From assembly GCF_002633015.1 (NCBI RefSeq), contig NZ_NSIU01000004.1:1-64000 (forward strand): a DNA stretch of 64,000 nucleotides. Direction: 5' to 3'. The notes under the pieces are model-generated. The model did not search any database and was not told where the DNA came from. It saw only the letters and a list, made by a program, of their open reading frames with translations. Within the stretch, counting starts at the first letter, position 1. The number at the start of each line of letters is the position of its first letter. The stretch comes from Sulfuricurvum sp. PD_MW2 (GTDB taxonomy: Bacteria > Campylobacterota > Campylobacteria > Campylobacterales > Sulfurimonadaceae). The translations under genes were made by a program, and so were the position numbers. Shown one piece after another: positions 48,030 to 56,513 of this stretch.

Positions 48030-48151
48030 GGTTAACCTAAGTTGTGATAAATTTATAAAAATAATTGTACCCTAAAAAAAGGTTTACTTAACTTTAACGT
48101 AGGGTGAGATATGATTGTCCCATTAATGAGCAGTACAAGATAGGAGTCGTT

Positions 48152-48751
48152 TTGAGTCTAAAAGAGAATATGGAAGCCGTAAGAGAAGAGTTGAGTTCAG
48201 AAGAGAAGTTTTTTGAAAGTGCTATCCGTACGGAACGATTTGTAAAAAAATATCAAAAACCTTTAATCGCAGTCGTTGTTGCATCCTTATTGGCCGTCGG
48301 AGGTGCTATCGGTTATCAAGCGTATACGGATGCTAAATTGCAAAGTTCGAATAAAGCTTTTAATCTCCTTTTGGCTAATCCTGCAGATGCTCAAGCAGAG
48401 CAGACGCTAAAAAACGATAATCCGGCCCTTTATGACGTATGGAAACTTTCTCGAGGAATTTCGCAAAATGATGTTACGATTCTTGAAGGGTTAAAAAACT
48501 CAACCACTTTCGGTGTCGGCGATATTGCAACCTATGAATCAGCTGCTATCAAAGGGGATGCCCAAGCTCTGGAGGGCTATACGAAGAAACAAGGGGCTCT
48601 GTATAAAGATCTCGCACTCATAGAACTTGCGGTTAAGTCGATTGAAAAGGGCGATGTAAAAACAGCGAATGAAAAATTAGCACTCATCCCTGAGGATTCG
48701 CCTCTGTATCAAGTTGCTTCGTCACTTCAGCACTATGGGGTGAAAGAATGA
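48152..48751 (+). CDS. YfgM-like membrane-anchored TPR-type protein
   Basis: A 199-residue membrane protein with one TM helix (about residues 35-56: PLIAVVVASLLAVGGAIGY) and a periplasmic helical domain of tetratricopeptide type, matching the YfgM layout. YfgM assists periplasmic folding near the Sec translocon. TTG 48152 (LSLKENMEAV) is chosen because AGGAG ends five bases before; an upstream in-frame ATG has no ribosome site. Its TGA overlaps the ATG of a BamB-like lipoprotein gene, the same pairing as yfgM-bamB in E. coli. Confidence 0.78.
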   Translation: MSLKENMEAVREELSSEEKFFESAIRTERFVKKYQKPLIAVVVASLLAVGGAIGYQAYTDAKLQSSNKAFNLLLANPADAQAEQTLKNDNPALYDVWKLSRGISQNDVTILEGLKNSTTFGVGDIATYESAAIKGDAQALEGYTKKQGALYKDLALIELAVKSIEKGDVKTANEKLALIPEDSPLYQVASSLQHYGVKE

Positions 48752-49746
48752 AATTAGCCCTCAGCTCATTATCAATAGCTACTATCCTCTTATTTACCGG
48801 CTGTTCTCATAAAGAGGTGTATAAACCCGATAATGTCAAAGGTGAATGGCGAACAGCCGGACGTATAAGTTCATCTATCGCACAAACCGGTCAGTCGGCT
48901 GCATTGCTTGAAAATGGACATTTATTGACTGCCAACGGAGAGAAAAATATTAAGCTTCCGAAAAATTATCGCTTGATCAATGCCGATAATACATGGATTA
49001 TTACCGAAAGTCCGGAAGGAAATATGGTTCTTTTCCCTGAAGACGGTACCGATGCCAAAGTGACGTTTGATTTCAAACGAGACATAGCGGCTGCGTCTAT
49101 TCAAGAGGATGTAGTAGCGGTTTTATTTGCAAACAATGAAATGGCCCTCTATTCGCTTGAGAGCAAAAAACTCCTTTTCAAAGAGAGTGCGAATATTCCA
49201 ATTGCCGTTGATGCACGTATCGCGAATCCCTATTTTCTCAAAGAACTGGTATTGTTTTTAACGCTGGATGGGAAAATTGTGATCGTCAATTCTGAAACAA
49301 AGCAGCTTTTGCGTTCGGTGGTTGTCAATTCGGATGAGTATTTTAATAATGTTACATACATGAATGTTATCGATAATAATCTTGTTGCTTCAACCGGAAA
49401 CGGTGTTTTAGCCCTTTCTCAAAAAGAGGCACGTGAAAAATATGAAATTCGTAATATTGCGTATACTACAGAAGGAATTTGGTTAACGACCAAACAAGGT
49501 GAAGTCATTGCACTGAGTCCGACGCTTCAGTTTAAAGCGAAAAAGAAATTTCCGTTTGCCCATTTTGTAGGATTGAGTGTCCAAAATGATCGTGTTTACG
49601 CTCTTGAACAAGAGGGATATATGATTGCATTGACAAAAAATCTTTTAGCGTATGATGTTTATGACATCGATATGGACGCGAAAAATAAAATCTTTTTAGG
49701 AGACGGCCGTTTTTATTTCGACGACCGCTACATCAATATCAAATAA
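48748..49746 (+). CDS. BamB-like lipoprotein (beta-propeller type)
   Basis: Exported lipoprotein of 332 residues with signal and lipobox LLFTGC (Cys about residue 19). The remainder is a run of beta-strand repeats (VLFPEDGTDAKVTFDFK, NEMALYSLESKKLLFKES, KIVIVNSETKQLLRSVVV, GVLALSQKEAREKYE), like the PQQ-type blades of BamB in the outer-membrane protein assembly complex. The blades are diverged and the classical PQQ signature is not evident. Overlap with the YfgM-like gene (ATGA) supports the BamB relation. Ends in a one-base overlap with the recombinase gene. Confidence 0.72.
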   Translation: MKLALSSLSIATILLFTGCSHKEVYKPDNVKGEWRTAGRISSSIAQTGQSAALLENGHLLTANGEKNIKLPKNYRLINADNTWIITESPEGNMVLFPEDGTDAKVTFDFKRDIAAASIQEDVVAVLFANNEMALYSLESKKLLFKESANIPIAVDARIANPYFLKELVLFLTLDGKIVIVNSETKQLLRSVVVNSDEYFNNVTYMNVIDNNLVASTGNGVLALSQKEAREKYEIRNIAYTTEGIWLTTKQGEVIALSPTLQFKAKKKFPFAHFVGLSVQNDRVYALEQEGYMIALTKNLLAYDVYDIDMDAKNKIFLGDGRFYFDDRYINIK

Positions 49747-50570
49747 TGTCGAAAGAGCTGGATGCTTTTTTAGAGTACATTATTGTAATCAAAGCATTGA
49801 GCCCACGAACGATCGAAGCCTATCGGCATGATCTGAGTGCATTGGAAGAATCTTCCAAAAAGAATCTTACTGAAATTGATTCGAGTCAAATGTTTGAAAT
49901 GCTCGGATCGATTACCAATAAGCGGACATTAAATCGAAAACTCTCTGCCTTTAACTCCTTTTTGGATTTTTGTCATCGATACCGTTTTGAGTCATCCTCA
50001 TCGAAATTTTCACTTTCGAAAATTCCAAAAAATCTTCCGAAATATCTTCCGTTTGAGACGATCCAATCCTCGCTAAACTTAATTGACCGGAGTGATTGGA
50101 TCGGTATGCGCGATTATGCACTCATCCTTTTTCTTTATGCTTCCGGATTACGTATCAGTGAGTGTTTGGCAGTAGAAGAGGGGGATATTGAGGGTGAATG
50201 GCTGCGTGTACGTCATGGAAAGGGTGAAAAGGAACGGTATGTTCCATTAGCGGCCGAATCACTTAAAGCACTTAGAATGTACCAAGAACACTCTCCTTAT
50301 CACAACCGTCCAACTTTATGGCTCAATTATAAGGGAGAGAGGCTCAGTCGTGTTTCAGCGTTTAAGATTACTCAGAAATATGTCGGTGTTTCTCCGCATG
50401 CACTTCGCCATTCTTACGCTACGGCACTTATTTTAGGAGGGGCTGATTTGCGTGTAGTTCAAGAACTTTTAGGGCATGCATCCCTTTTGACGACGCAGAT
50501 TTATACACATGTTCAAAAACAAAATCTCCAAGATACGGTATTGAAATACCATCCTATGTCACACTCTTGA
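49746..50570 (+). CDS. Tyrosine recombinase, XerC/XerD-type
   Basis: A 274-residue phage-integrase-family recombinase with SAM-like N-domain (about 1-85) and catalytic domain. All catalytic residues are present: Arg in YASGLRISECLA near residue 140, Lys in HGKGEKERYVPL, HALRH near residue 220, LLGHASLLTTQ and nucleophile Tyr in IYTHVQ near residue 258. Length matches Xer chromosome-dimer resolvases more than the longer XerH. No mobile element surrounds it and the start overlaps the BamB-like stop, so it is a housekeeping gene. Its dif site was not identified in this window. Confidence 0.88.
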   Translation: MSKELDAFLEYIIVIKALSPRTIEAYRHDLSALEESSKKNLTEIDSSQMFEMLGSITNKRTLNRKLSAFNSFLDFCHRYRFESSSSKFSLSKIPKNLPKYLPFETIQSSLNLIDRSDWIGMRDYALILFLYASGLRISECLAVEEGDIEGEWLRVRHGKGEKERYVPLAAESLKALRMYQEHSPYHNRPTLWLNYKGERLSRVSAFKITQKYVGVSPHALRHSYATALILGGADLRVVQELLGHASLLTTQIYTHVQKQNLQDTVLKYHPMSHS

Positions 50571-50629
50571 TATCCGTCAAGAAACTATTTTCATCTTGAA
50601 GCTATTATCCGTTTAAAAAAGGGTTACAT

Positions 50630-50971
50630 ATGATGTATGCATCGTTTAATGCCGATATTATTTTCGGTGACACTCAGCCGGTTATCACTCCGTTGATTAC
50701 AAATGAATACACAAAAGAGATACGAATTGTGTTTCGTGAAGGGCAGTCGATGAAAGCCCATAAAACATCGTTTCCGATCACGGTCATGATCGTATCGGGC
50801 GAAATTGATTTCGGAGTGGGAGATGAGCGAATTATATTCGGAGCCGGGGATGTAATTGCACTCGAACCGAATGTTATTCATGATCTACATGCACTGGAAG
50901 ACGCTATTGTACGTCTTAGTTTGCATAAAAATGACAATATCGCACGGGTAAATGGGGTACTTAAGTTATAA
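50630..50971 (+). CDS. Small cupin-domain protein
   Basis: A 113-residue single-domain beta-barrel (cupin) protein: the first motif region is FREGQSMKAHKTSFPITVMIVSG-like (metal ligands His about 43) and the second IIFGAGDVIALEPNVIHDLHAL (His about 84 and 87). Substrate unknown; small cupins of this type often act as sensors or isomerases. It lies between the recombinase and coaX, overlapping the true coaX start region only outside coding frames. ATG 50633 is an equally possible start. Confidence 0.8.
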   Translation: MMYASFNADIIFGDTQPVITPLITNEYTKEIRIVFREGQSMKAHKTSFPITVMIVSGEIDFGVGDERIIFGAGDVIALEPNVIHDLHALEDAIVRLSLHKNDNIARVNGVLKL

Positions 50972-50978
50972 TAGCAGT

Positions 50979-51596
50979 ATGATTTTATGTGATATCGGCA
51001 ATACTTCGGTTGATCTGTTCAGTGAGGGTAAGCGTTCCAAATGTCGTGTAGAGGATTTTGATCCCGCGACTTTTGTGGAAGATGTTTACTATGTCAGTGT
51101 CAACCTCTCGATGAATGAACGAATTCATGGACTTGCAAATTGGTATGATCTTCGAAAACTTATCGATTGGGACAAATATTACCCTAGCATGGGAGTAGAT
51201 CGAGTCATGGTATGTGAAGCCATTGAAGACGGTGTAGTTGTCGATGCGGGAAGTGCAATAACTGTTGATGTAATGCGAAATGGTATCTATGATGGGGGAT
51301 TTATTGCTTTAGGTCTCTACTCTGCACACGAAGCGTATGGTCGTCTTTCAAGTGCATTGAGTATGTCATTTAACTTTGAGGTTGATTTGGCTAAAATGGC
51401 AAAAAATACACCTGATGCCCTTACAATCGGTTTTTTGGCTCCTTTAATAGAGAAAATAGAGCGGTTGGGGAAACCGCTCTATATTACCGGTGGAGACGGG
51501 CAGCTCTTGTCACGTTTTTTTAGCGAGGCGATTGTGGATGAAGATTTGATTTTCACAGGGATGAATAAGTTGATAGAAAAAGGGTCTAAATGCTAA
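50979..51596 (+). CDS. coaX: Type III pantothenate kinase
   Basis: First step of coenzyme A synthesis; complements the CoaBC at 5-6.5 kb. The 205-residue protein has the ASKHA phosphate-1 motif LCDIGNTSVDLF at its start and the phosphate-2 region VVDAGSAITVDVM near residue 88, followed by GGFIALGL. Start at ATG 50979. It is shorter than typical CoaX (about 250), as in Campylobacter and Helicobacter. It overlaps hisG by seven bases. Confidence 0.9.
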   Translation: MILCDIGNTSVDLFSEGKRSKCRVEDFDPATFVEDVYYVSVNLSMNERIHGLANWYDLRKLIDWDKYYPSMGVDRVMVCEAIEDGVVVDAGSAITVDVMRNGIYDGGFIALGLYSAHEAYGRLSSALSMSFNFEVDLAKMAKNTPDALTIGFLAPLIEKIERLGKPLYITGGDGQLLSRFFSEAIVDEDLIFTGMNKLIEKGSKC

Positions 51597-52213
51597 GTGT
51601 TGCACTCCCAAAAGGGCGGATTGCCGAAGATACGTTGGAAATATTTGAGACGATTTTCGGAAGCAGTTTTAAATTTGATGATCGTAAATTGATCCTTCAA
51701 ACCGAAAATTTTAAATTTTTACTCGTACGTAATCAAGATGTTGCAACGTATGTTTATCATCAAGCAGCCGATATCGGGGTTGTTGGTCTTGATACTCTTG
51801 AAGAGCAAGGGTTGGATGTCATACGACTCCTCGACCTACAAAAAGGGAAATGTCGGGTCGCCATCGGTATGCGTGCAGGTGAAAAACCCGATTTTACAAA
51901 AAGTGAGATCAAGGTAGCAACCAAAATGGTCAATATTACCAAGCGCTATTTTGCCGAACGTGCGGTGGCTGCCGATATCATCAAATTGTATGGATCGATT
52001 GAACTTGCCCCATTGGTTGGATTGGCGGATATGATTGTTGACGTTGTTGAGACAGGTAGCACAATGAAACAAAACGGTTTGGAAGTGGTTGAGACGATTA
52101 TGGAATCCACTACCCATCTTATCGCGAATAAAAACAGCTTTTTTGAGAAAAAAAGTGAAATTTTAGATGTCTATGAGAAAATAAACGCCCTTTTATACGG
52201 CAACAACCACTAA
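51590..52213 (+). CDS. hisG: ATP phosphoribosyltransferase, short form
   Basis: First step of histidine synthesis. The 207-residue protein has LSVALPKGRIAEDTLEIF at the start, ATYVYHQAADIGVVGLDTL near residue 52 and DMIVDVVETGSTMKQNGLE near residue 145 (the PRPP-binding loop). The C-terminal regulatory domain of long HisG is absent, so the short-form enzyme should need the HisZ partner for feedback control; hisZ is not in the window. Confidence 0.95.
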   Translation: MLSVALPKGRIAEDTLEIFETIFGSSFKFDDRKLILQTENFKFLLVRNQDVATYVYHQAADIGVVGLDTLEEQGLDVIRLLDLQKGKCRVAIGMRAGEKPDFTKSEIKVATKMVNITKRYFAERAVAADIIKLYGSIELAPLVGLADMIVDVVETGSTMKQNGLEVVETIMESTTHLIANKNSFFEKKSEILDVYEKINALLYGNNH

Positions 52214-52275
52214 AATTCACGATTGATTCACAAAAGAGAGCTAAAATACGATCAATAACATTTAAAGGAGAGACA

Positions 52276-52794
52276 ATGTCATCTCATTATTCATCACGTT
52301 TTGCATGGGCACTATTGCTTGCCACATCAGGACTTATGGCTGATAGTTTTTCGACTACAGAATATATCTCAGTTACCAAATCAGTTCCGAGCTATTCAAC
52401 ACTTCAAGAACAAATTCCGAGTCAAAGATGTTACGACGTACAAGAAAAAGTGAGTTCGGGTGGAACGAATAACGATGTTGTTGGTGCTGTCGTTGGAGGA
52501 GCATTAGGCGGAGTGCTCGGTCATAACGTCGGTGGAGGGACGGGTAAAACCGTTGCAACCGTCGGAGGAGCTGTTTTAGGTACGTTGGCAGGGCAAAATG
52601 TAGGGAGCAAATACAATACTCCGGAAACCACATCGTATCAAACCGTTCGCAAATGTGAGAATATCACGACATTAAAAACACGTGAAGTGTTAAACGGTTA
52701 TACAAATTATGCAAAACTAAAAGGCAAAGAGATCACTGTCGAGAGTGATCAACCTCTTAAACAAATTCCTGTAACTGTCACCTATAGCTATTAA
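52276..52794 (+). CDS. Glycine-zipper outer membrane/periplasmic protein
   Basis: A 172-residue exported protein: signal (FAWALLLATSGLMA), then a short segment with YISVTKSVPSYSTLQEQ, a glycine-zipper pair (about residues 71-112: VVGAVVGGALGGVLGH, VGGAVLGTLAGQNVGS) as in the Rickettsia 17-kDa antigen family, and a beta-rich end with VRKCENITTLKTREVLNGY. The two Cys (about 52 and 126) may form a disulfide. Function unknown; members are typically envelope proteins. Confidence 0.82.
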   Translation: MSSHYSSRFAWALLLATSGLMADSFSTTEYISVTKSVPSYSTLQEQIPSQRCYDVQEKVSSGGTNNDVVGAVVGGALGGVLGHNVGGGTGKTVATVGGAVLGTLAGQNVGSKYNTPETTSYQTVRKCENITTLKTREVLNGYTNYAKLKGKEITVESDQPLKQIPVTVTYSY

Positions 52795-52795
52795 T

Positions 52796-52817
52796 TTTCT
52801 CCTGTTTTCAGGAGAAA
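52796..52817 (+). terminator. Terminator after the glycine-zipper gene
   Basis: Perfect 9-bp stem TTTCTCCTG / CAGGAGAAA with a TTTT loop, one base past the stop codon; the continuation TCTTCC is U-rich only in part. It isolates the gene from gap downstream. Confidence 0.6.
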
Positions 52818-52900
52818 TCTTCCACTTTCTTACTCTCATTTCAACGATAATTTGTTAAAATAGATCATATTATTAATCTTTTAGCAGGACAGGAGTCTTT

Positions 52901-53896
52901 ATGGCACTCAAAGTGGCAATTAACGGAACAGGCAGAATTGGAATTATCGTTGCAAAAATCATTGCAGAGCGCAATGACATCGAACTTGTAGCGTTAAACA
53001 CCACATCAAAACCTGAGATGTTGGAATATTTGCTCAAATTCGACAGTGTACATCGCGGTATTGATGCAAAAGTTATCGATGATCAAACGATCCAAATCGG
53101 GGGCAAGAACATTCGTATGTTCAGTGACCGTAATATCGATAATGTTGATTTTGGAAGTGCCGGAGCAGAAGTGGTTATTGAATGTACCGGTAAGTTTTTG
53201 GATCAAGAGAGCTGTGCAAAACACCTTAAAAACGGTGTTAAAAAAGTCATCATGTCTGCCCCTGCGAAAGATGATTCTCCAACGTATGTATTTGGTGTTA
53301 ATTCAGATGGATACAAAGGTGAAGCTATTATCTCAAATGCAAGCTGTACAACAAACTGTCTTGGGCCGATTTGTAAAGTGCTTGATGATGCATTCGGTAT
53401 TGAAAACGGTCTTATGACAACGATTCACTCGTATACTAACGATCAAAACATTCTGGATGTAAAACACTCTAAAGATCCTCGTCGTGCACGTGCGGCAGCA
53501 ATGAATATGATTCCGACGTCAACCGGTGCGGCTAAAGCAATAGGGAAAGTTATGCCGAATCTCCTTGGCAAACTAAACGGATATGCGATGCGTGTACCGA
53601 CTCCGGATGTATCGGTAGTGGATTTAACCGTCAATTTGAAAAAAGAGGTTACAAAAGAAGATGTACATGCTGCGTTTAATAGTGCTGCAGAAGGTGCATT
53701 TAAAGGATTGATCGAAGTTGATAACGACAAACGTGTATCAAGTGACTTTATCGGTTCTACATACAGCTCGACCTATGTACCGGATATGACCAGTGTGGTT
53801 GATGGCAATACTGTAAAAGTATTGGCATGGTACGATAATGAATGGGGATACAGCAGTCGCCTTGTTGATATGACGGTTCTTATCGGAACGCGTTAA
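52901..53896 (+). CDS. gap: Glyceraldehyde-3-phosphate dehydrogenase (type I)
   Basis: Reversible oxidation of glyceraldehyde-3-phosphate. The 331-residue protein has the nucleotide loop AINGTGRIGIIVAK (Thr where most have Phe in GFGRIG), catalytic Cys in SNASCTTNC near residue 150 and HSYTNDQNILDV. The stretch after the second beta strand reads LVALNTTSKPEML, without the Asp (NDLxD) that selects NAD in glycolytic enzymes; this suggests NADP or dual use, fitting gluconeogenesis in an autotroph (inference). pgi overlaps its stop (TAATG). An AGGAG site precedes ATG 52901. Confidence 0.94.
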   Translation: MALKVAINGTGRIGIIVAKIIAERNDIELVALNTTSKPEMLEYLLKFDSVHRGIDAKVIDDQTIQIGGKNIRMFSDRNIDNVDFGSAGAEVVIECTGKFLDQESCAKHLKNGVKKVIMSAPAKDDSPTYVFGVNSDGYKGEAIISNASCTTNCLGPICKVLDDAFGIENGLMTTIHSYTNDQNILDVKHSKDPRRARAAAMNMIPTSTGAAKAIGKVMPNLLGKLNGYAMRVPTPDVSVVDLTVNLKKEVTKEDVHAAFNSAAEGAFKGLIEVDNDKRVSSDFIGSTYSSTYVPDMTSVVDGNTVKVLAWYDNEWGYSSRLVDMTVLIGTR

Positions 53897-55137
53897 TGCT
53901 TCGATATACGAACCATTTTGAAACGAAAACGCTTGATCCGTTTACCCTTGAAAAAGGGTACGAAGCGGTTCGTTACGAAGCCTCATCGGGAGATGTAGGT
54001 TATTATCATCTCCCTCTCTCCTCTATTGCGCTTGTAGAAGAACTCCAAAACCTTTATCGAGATATTGACCGCCGTTTTAATACGATTGCAATCATTGGTA
54101 TCGGTGGATCGTCTTTGGGGATAAAAGCGATTGAACGCCTTCTTCGTCCGAGTACTCCAAACGCAAAAAAACTTATTTATCTTGAGAATTCAGACCCTAT
54201 CACTATTATGCATGAGATGAAACAAATTGATAAGTTTCGCACGCTGTTTGTTGTGATTTCAAAGTCAGGCGGAACGGTAGAGACGCTGTCAATTTTTAAA
54301 CGGTTGATCGTTAGCTTTGAATTGCCGTTGCAAGATTCTGAACAGATTTATGTTGTCAGTGACGACGCTTCTCCTTTGGCACAGTTTGCTGATGAAAATC
54401 ATCTTCGCCGCTTTGTTATCCCAAGCAACGTCGGTGGACGTTTCTCTGTTTTGAGTGCTGTGGGAATGGTCCCTTTGACATTAGCCGGTTTTGATACCTT
54501 TATGATCCTAAAAGGGGCTCAAGCATTTTTGGAACGTTTCTGGAATCGTGAAGAAGAGCATATGCTTCAAAAAGCGGCTTTTTATGTTACGCACAGTGAA
54601 CAATATCCTATGAACGTCCTTTTTGCCTATTCGGATACCTTTGAAGAGTTCGGCAAATGGGTTGTTCAAATCTGGGGTGAATCTTTGGGTAAAAGAAACC
54701 GTGTCGGCTCGCGAGTAGGATTAACTCCTATTTCACTAATCGGATCGGTGGATCAACACTCCTTTTTGCAATTGATTATGGAAGGGCCATTGAATAAGAC
54801 GGTAACCTTCATGCATATTGAAAGTTCAGAAGAGCATTTGATGATTCCTGAACTTTCTTTATCGCATTTAGAGAAGAGTGATTTCGTAAACGGAAAAAGC
54901 TTCAATGACTTGATCAATGCACAATGTCGTGCCACAATCCAAAGTGTCTTACAAAGCGGTGTATGTGTCGATGAGATTGCGTGGAAACAGATTGATGAAG
55001 CATCCGTAGGCGAATTGATTTTATATTATGAGTTATTGACTTCTCTTAGCGGTGCACTGTTGGAGATTAATACGTATGACCAGCCGGGTGTCGAGGTTGG
55101 AAAACAAATCTTACAAGGGTATTTTCAGAAGGGATAA
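53896..55137 (+). CDS. pgi: Glucose-6-phosphate isomerase
   Basis: Interconverts glucose-6-phosphate and fructose-6-phosphate. The 413-residue protein is the short form found in Campylobacterota: IAIIGIGGSSLGIKAIERLL near residue 58, VVISKSGGTVETLSIFK near residue 118, PSNVGGRFSVLSAVGMVPL near residue 172 (substrate phosphate region) and late YDQPGVEVGKQ. The start overlaps the gap stop by one base, so triose and hexose steps are made from one transcript. Convergent with the MCP remnant 15 bases away. Confidence 0.95.
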   Translation: MLRYTNHFETKTLDPFTLEKGYEAVRYEASSGDVGYYHLPLSSIALVEELQNLYRDIDRRFNTIAIIGIGGSSLGIKAIERLLRPSTPNAKKLIYLENSDPITIMHEMKQIDKFRTLFVVISKSGGTVETLSIFKRLIVSFELPLQDSEQIYVVSDDASPLAQFADENHLRRFVIPSNVGGRFSVLSAVGMVPLTLAGFDTFMILKGAQAFLERFWNREEEHMLQKAAFYVTHSEQYPMNVLFAYSDTFEEFGKWVVQIWGESLGKRNRVGSRVGLTPISLIGSVDQHSFLQLIMEGPLNKTVTFMHIESSEEHLMIPELSLSHLEKSDFVNGKSFNDLINAQCRATIQSVLQSGVCVDEIAWKQIDEASVGELILYYELLTSLSGALLEINTYDQPGVEVGKQILQGYFQKG

Positions 55138-55151
55138 ACTCCCTTTTGAAA

Positions 55152-56060
55152 TTAGACGTTTTTCCCCAGTTCTTGTTCTGATTCGATGATTAGATTATCC
55201 ATGAGATTAAAGAGTTTGAGGCTTGCTTCTTCCATCTCCGTAAAGTTCGTTATGATCTCTGATTGATGCTGAATCGATTGATCCCCATTTTCAATATATT
55301 TAATATTTTCATGCACTTTATTGTGAACAATTGAGTGAGGGGTAGAAATGTTCTTAAAGCTGGTAAGATGAGAGAAACGCTCTTTGCCTAATCCGCTATC
55401 GTACCATTTTCCGAGGCGACATTCATGATGTGTTCCGAATACCGTATCGGCTTTTCCATTCACGATACTTTTGTACGCGTTAGATTTGAACATAATATGA
55501 TCGATTTTTGCCAACGTGATGAACGTCGTGTTTTCAATTGCTGTGGCTTGAATCGCCGTGCTTTGTGCATCTTGGTTGAAAGTGTACAAGGTCTCTCTAA
55601 ATGACTCGATGGATTGACTTGATTCACTTGCGATATCATTCATATCTTCGGAATTGGTATGGATTTCGGTTGTCTCTTGCTGCAAGGTTTGTACTGCGAT
55701 ACCGATCTCTCCTGTCGCTTTTTGAGTACGTTCTGCAAGCTTACGAACTTCATCCGCAACAACGGCAAAACCTCGACCGTGTTCACCCGCACGCGCAGCT
55801 TCGATCGCTGCATTGAGAGCGAGGAGATTGGTTTGATCCGCAATATCTTTAATCAAATTGACAACAGAAGTAATCTCACTTGTTTTTTCGTTGAGTGAAT
55901 TAATCGCTTGGGCCGAAATTTGAACCAGTTCAATAAGTCGGTTGAGTTTTGAAATGATCAATTCAAGTTCATTAACGGTCTCAGATGAGTTTTTAGAAGT
56001 TGCTTGGCTGATTTTTGTAATCGAATCAAGGCGGATAATACTTCTTTGAAGATCTTCTTG
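55152..56060 (-). pseudogene. 3' part of a methyl-accepting chemotaxis protein, interrupted by prophage
   Basis: C-terminal about 300 residues of a chemoreceptor. The signalling hairpin is intact ([20 protein letters not shown] ... [20 protein letters not shown]), followed by a C-terminal zinc-binding CZB domain (about 1.4 ligand sites visible: [35 protein letters not shown]). CZB receptors sense zinc or oxidants such as hypochlorous acid. Receptor-like sequence ([18 protein letters not shown]) continues upstream of the first possible start to about 56,060; then the reading frame enters phage sequence and meets a stop at 56,121. The sensory N-terminus is missing and presumably lies beyond the far phage end. 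A TTG at 55,961 could allow a truncated soluble product. Confidence 0.85.
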
Positions 56061-56072
56061 TGTACAACCGAT

Positions 56073-56156
56073 TTTAAAATGATAGTAATTTGAATTTAAA
56101 ATGATAGTAACGTACCTTTTTTAACCTCCATGCAATAAAAATACTATCATTTCAAA
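56073..56156. repeat. Terminal repeats of the prophage (candidate transposase sites)
   Basis: Direct copies TTTAAAATGATAGTAA at 56073-56088 and 56095-56110, 22 bases apart, and an inverted copy (TTTGAAATGATAGTAT on the minus strand) at 56141-56156. A further inverted match to the second copy's flank, ATTTGAATTTAAAATG (56088-56103), lies at 56205-56220. The 22-base phase is about two helical turns, as in MuA and TnsB site arrays. Confidence 0.7.
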
Positions 56157-56297
56157 TACAAATCTAAATAACTATAATATTCCTCGCACAGCTTCAATAA
56201 CTTGCATTTTAAATTCAAATAACAATATAAATACAAAAAAATACATGAAAAGTGTTATATGATATTCAATATTCTATTGCTCAAAAAAGGAATTTAA

Positions 56298-56498
56298 GTG
56301 CATGAAGAAGCAATGAAAGCATTAACATGTGCATGTGCATTTGGTAAATCAGAATGGGTCAAAGACTGGATATGTAATCATAGTGAAGATGAACAATTTT
56401 TATATATGCTTGAACAAGGAAAGAATGTAGCAAAAAGTTATGGACATCAAGAGATTGTTAAATATTTAGAAGAAACGTATCCTGAAGCATTTGTATAA
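56298..56498 (+). CDS. Small phage-borne protein of unknown function, ankyrin-like
   Basis: A 66-residue protein not recognised as a family. GTG 56298 has AAGGA at six bases; ATG 56313 is an alternative. The sequence resembles one and a half ankyrin-type helical units (MKALTCACAFGKSEWVKDWI and AKSYGHQEIVKYLEETYPEA). It is the only plus-strand gene of the phage part and lies alone between the terminal repeats and the methylase, so it is probably expressed separately, possibly from the lysogen (a moron). Low complexity is absent and the codon use looks normal. Confidence 0.6.
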   Translation: MHEEAMKALTCACAFGKSEWVKDWICNHSEDEQFLYMLEQGKNVAKSYGHQEIVKYLEETYPEAFV

Positions 56499-56513
56499 GA
56501 GGCATATAGCCTC
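56499..56513. terminator. Hairpin between convergent small ORF and methylase
   Basis: Five-bp stem GAGGC / GCCTC with loop ATATA, overlapping the stop of the small ORF and touching the methylase stop. Small but well placed for bidirectional termination. Confidence 0.4.

Noticed and set aside
49746..50570. Phage or island integrase
   Set aside because: Coupled to housekeeping genes, no att repeats or tRNA gene next to it, and more than 5 kb away from the prophage boundary.
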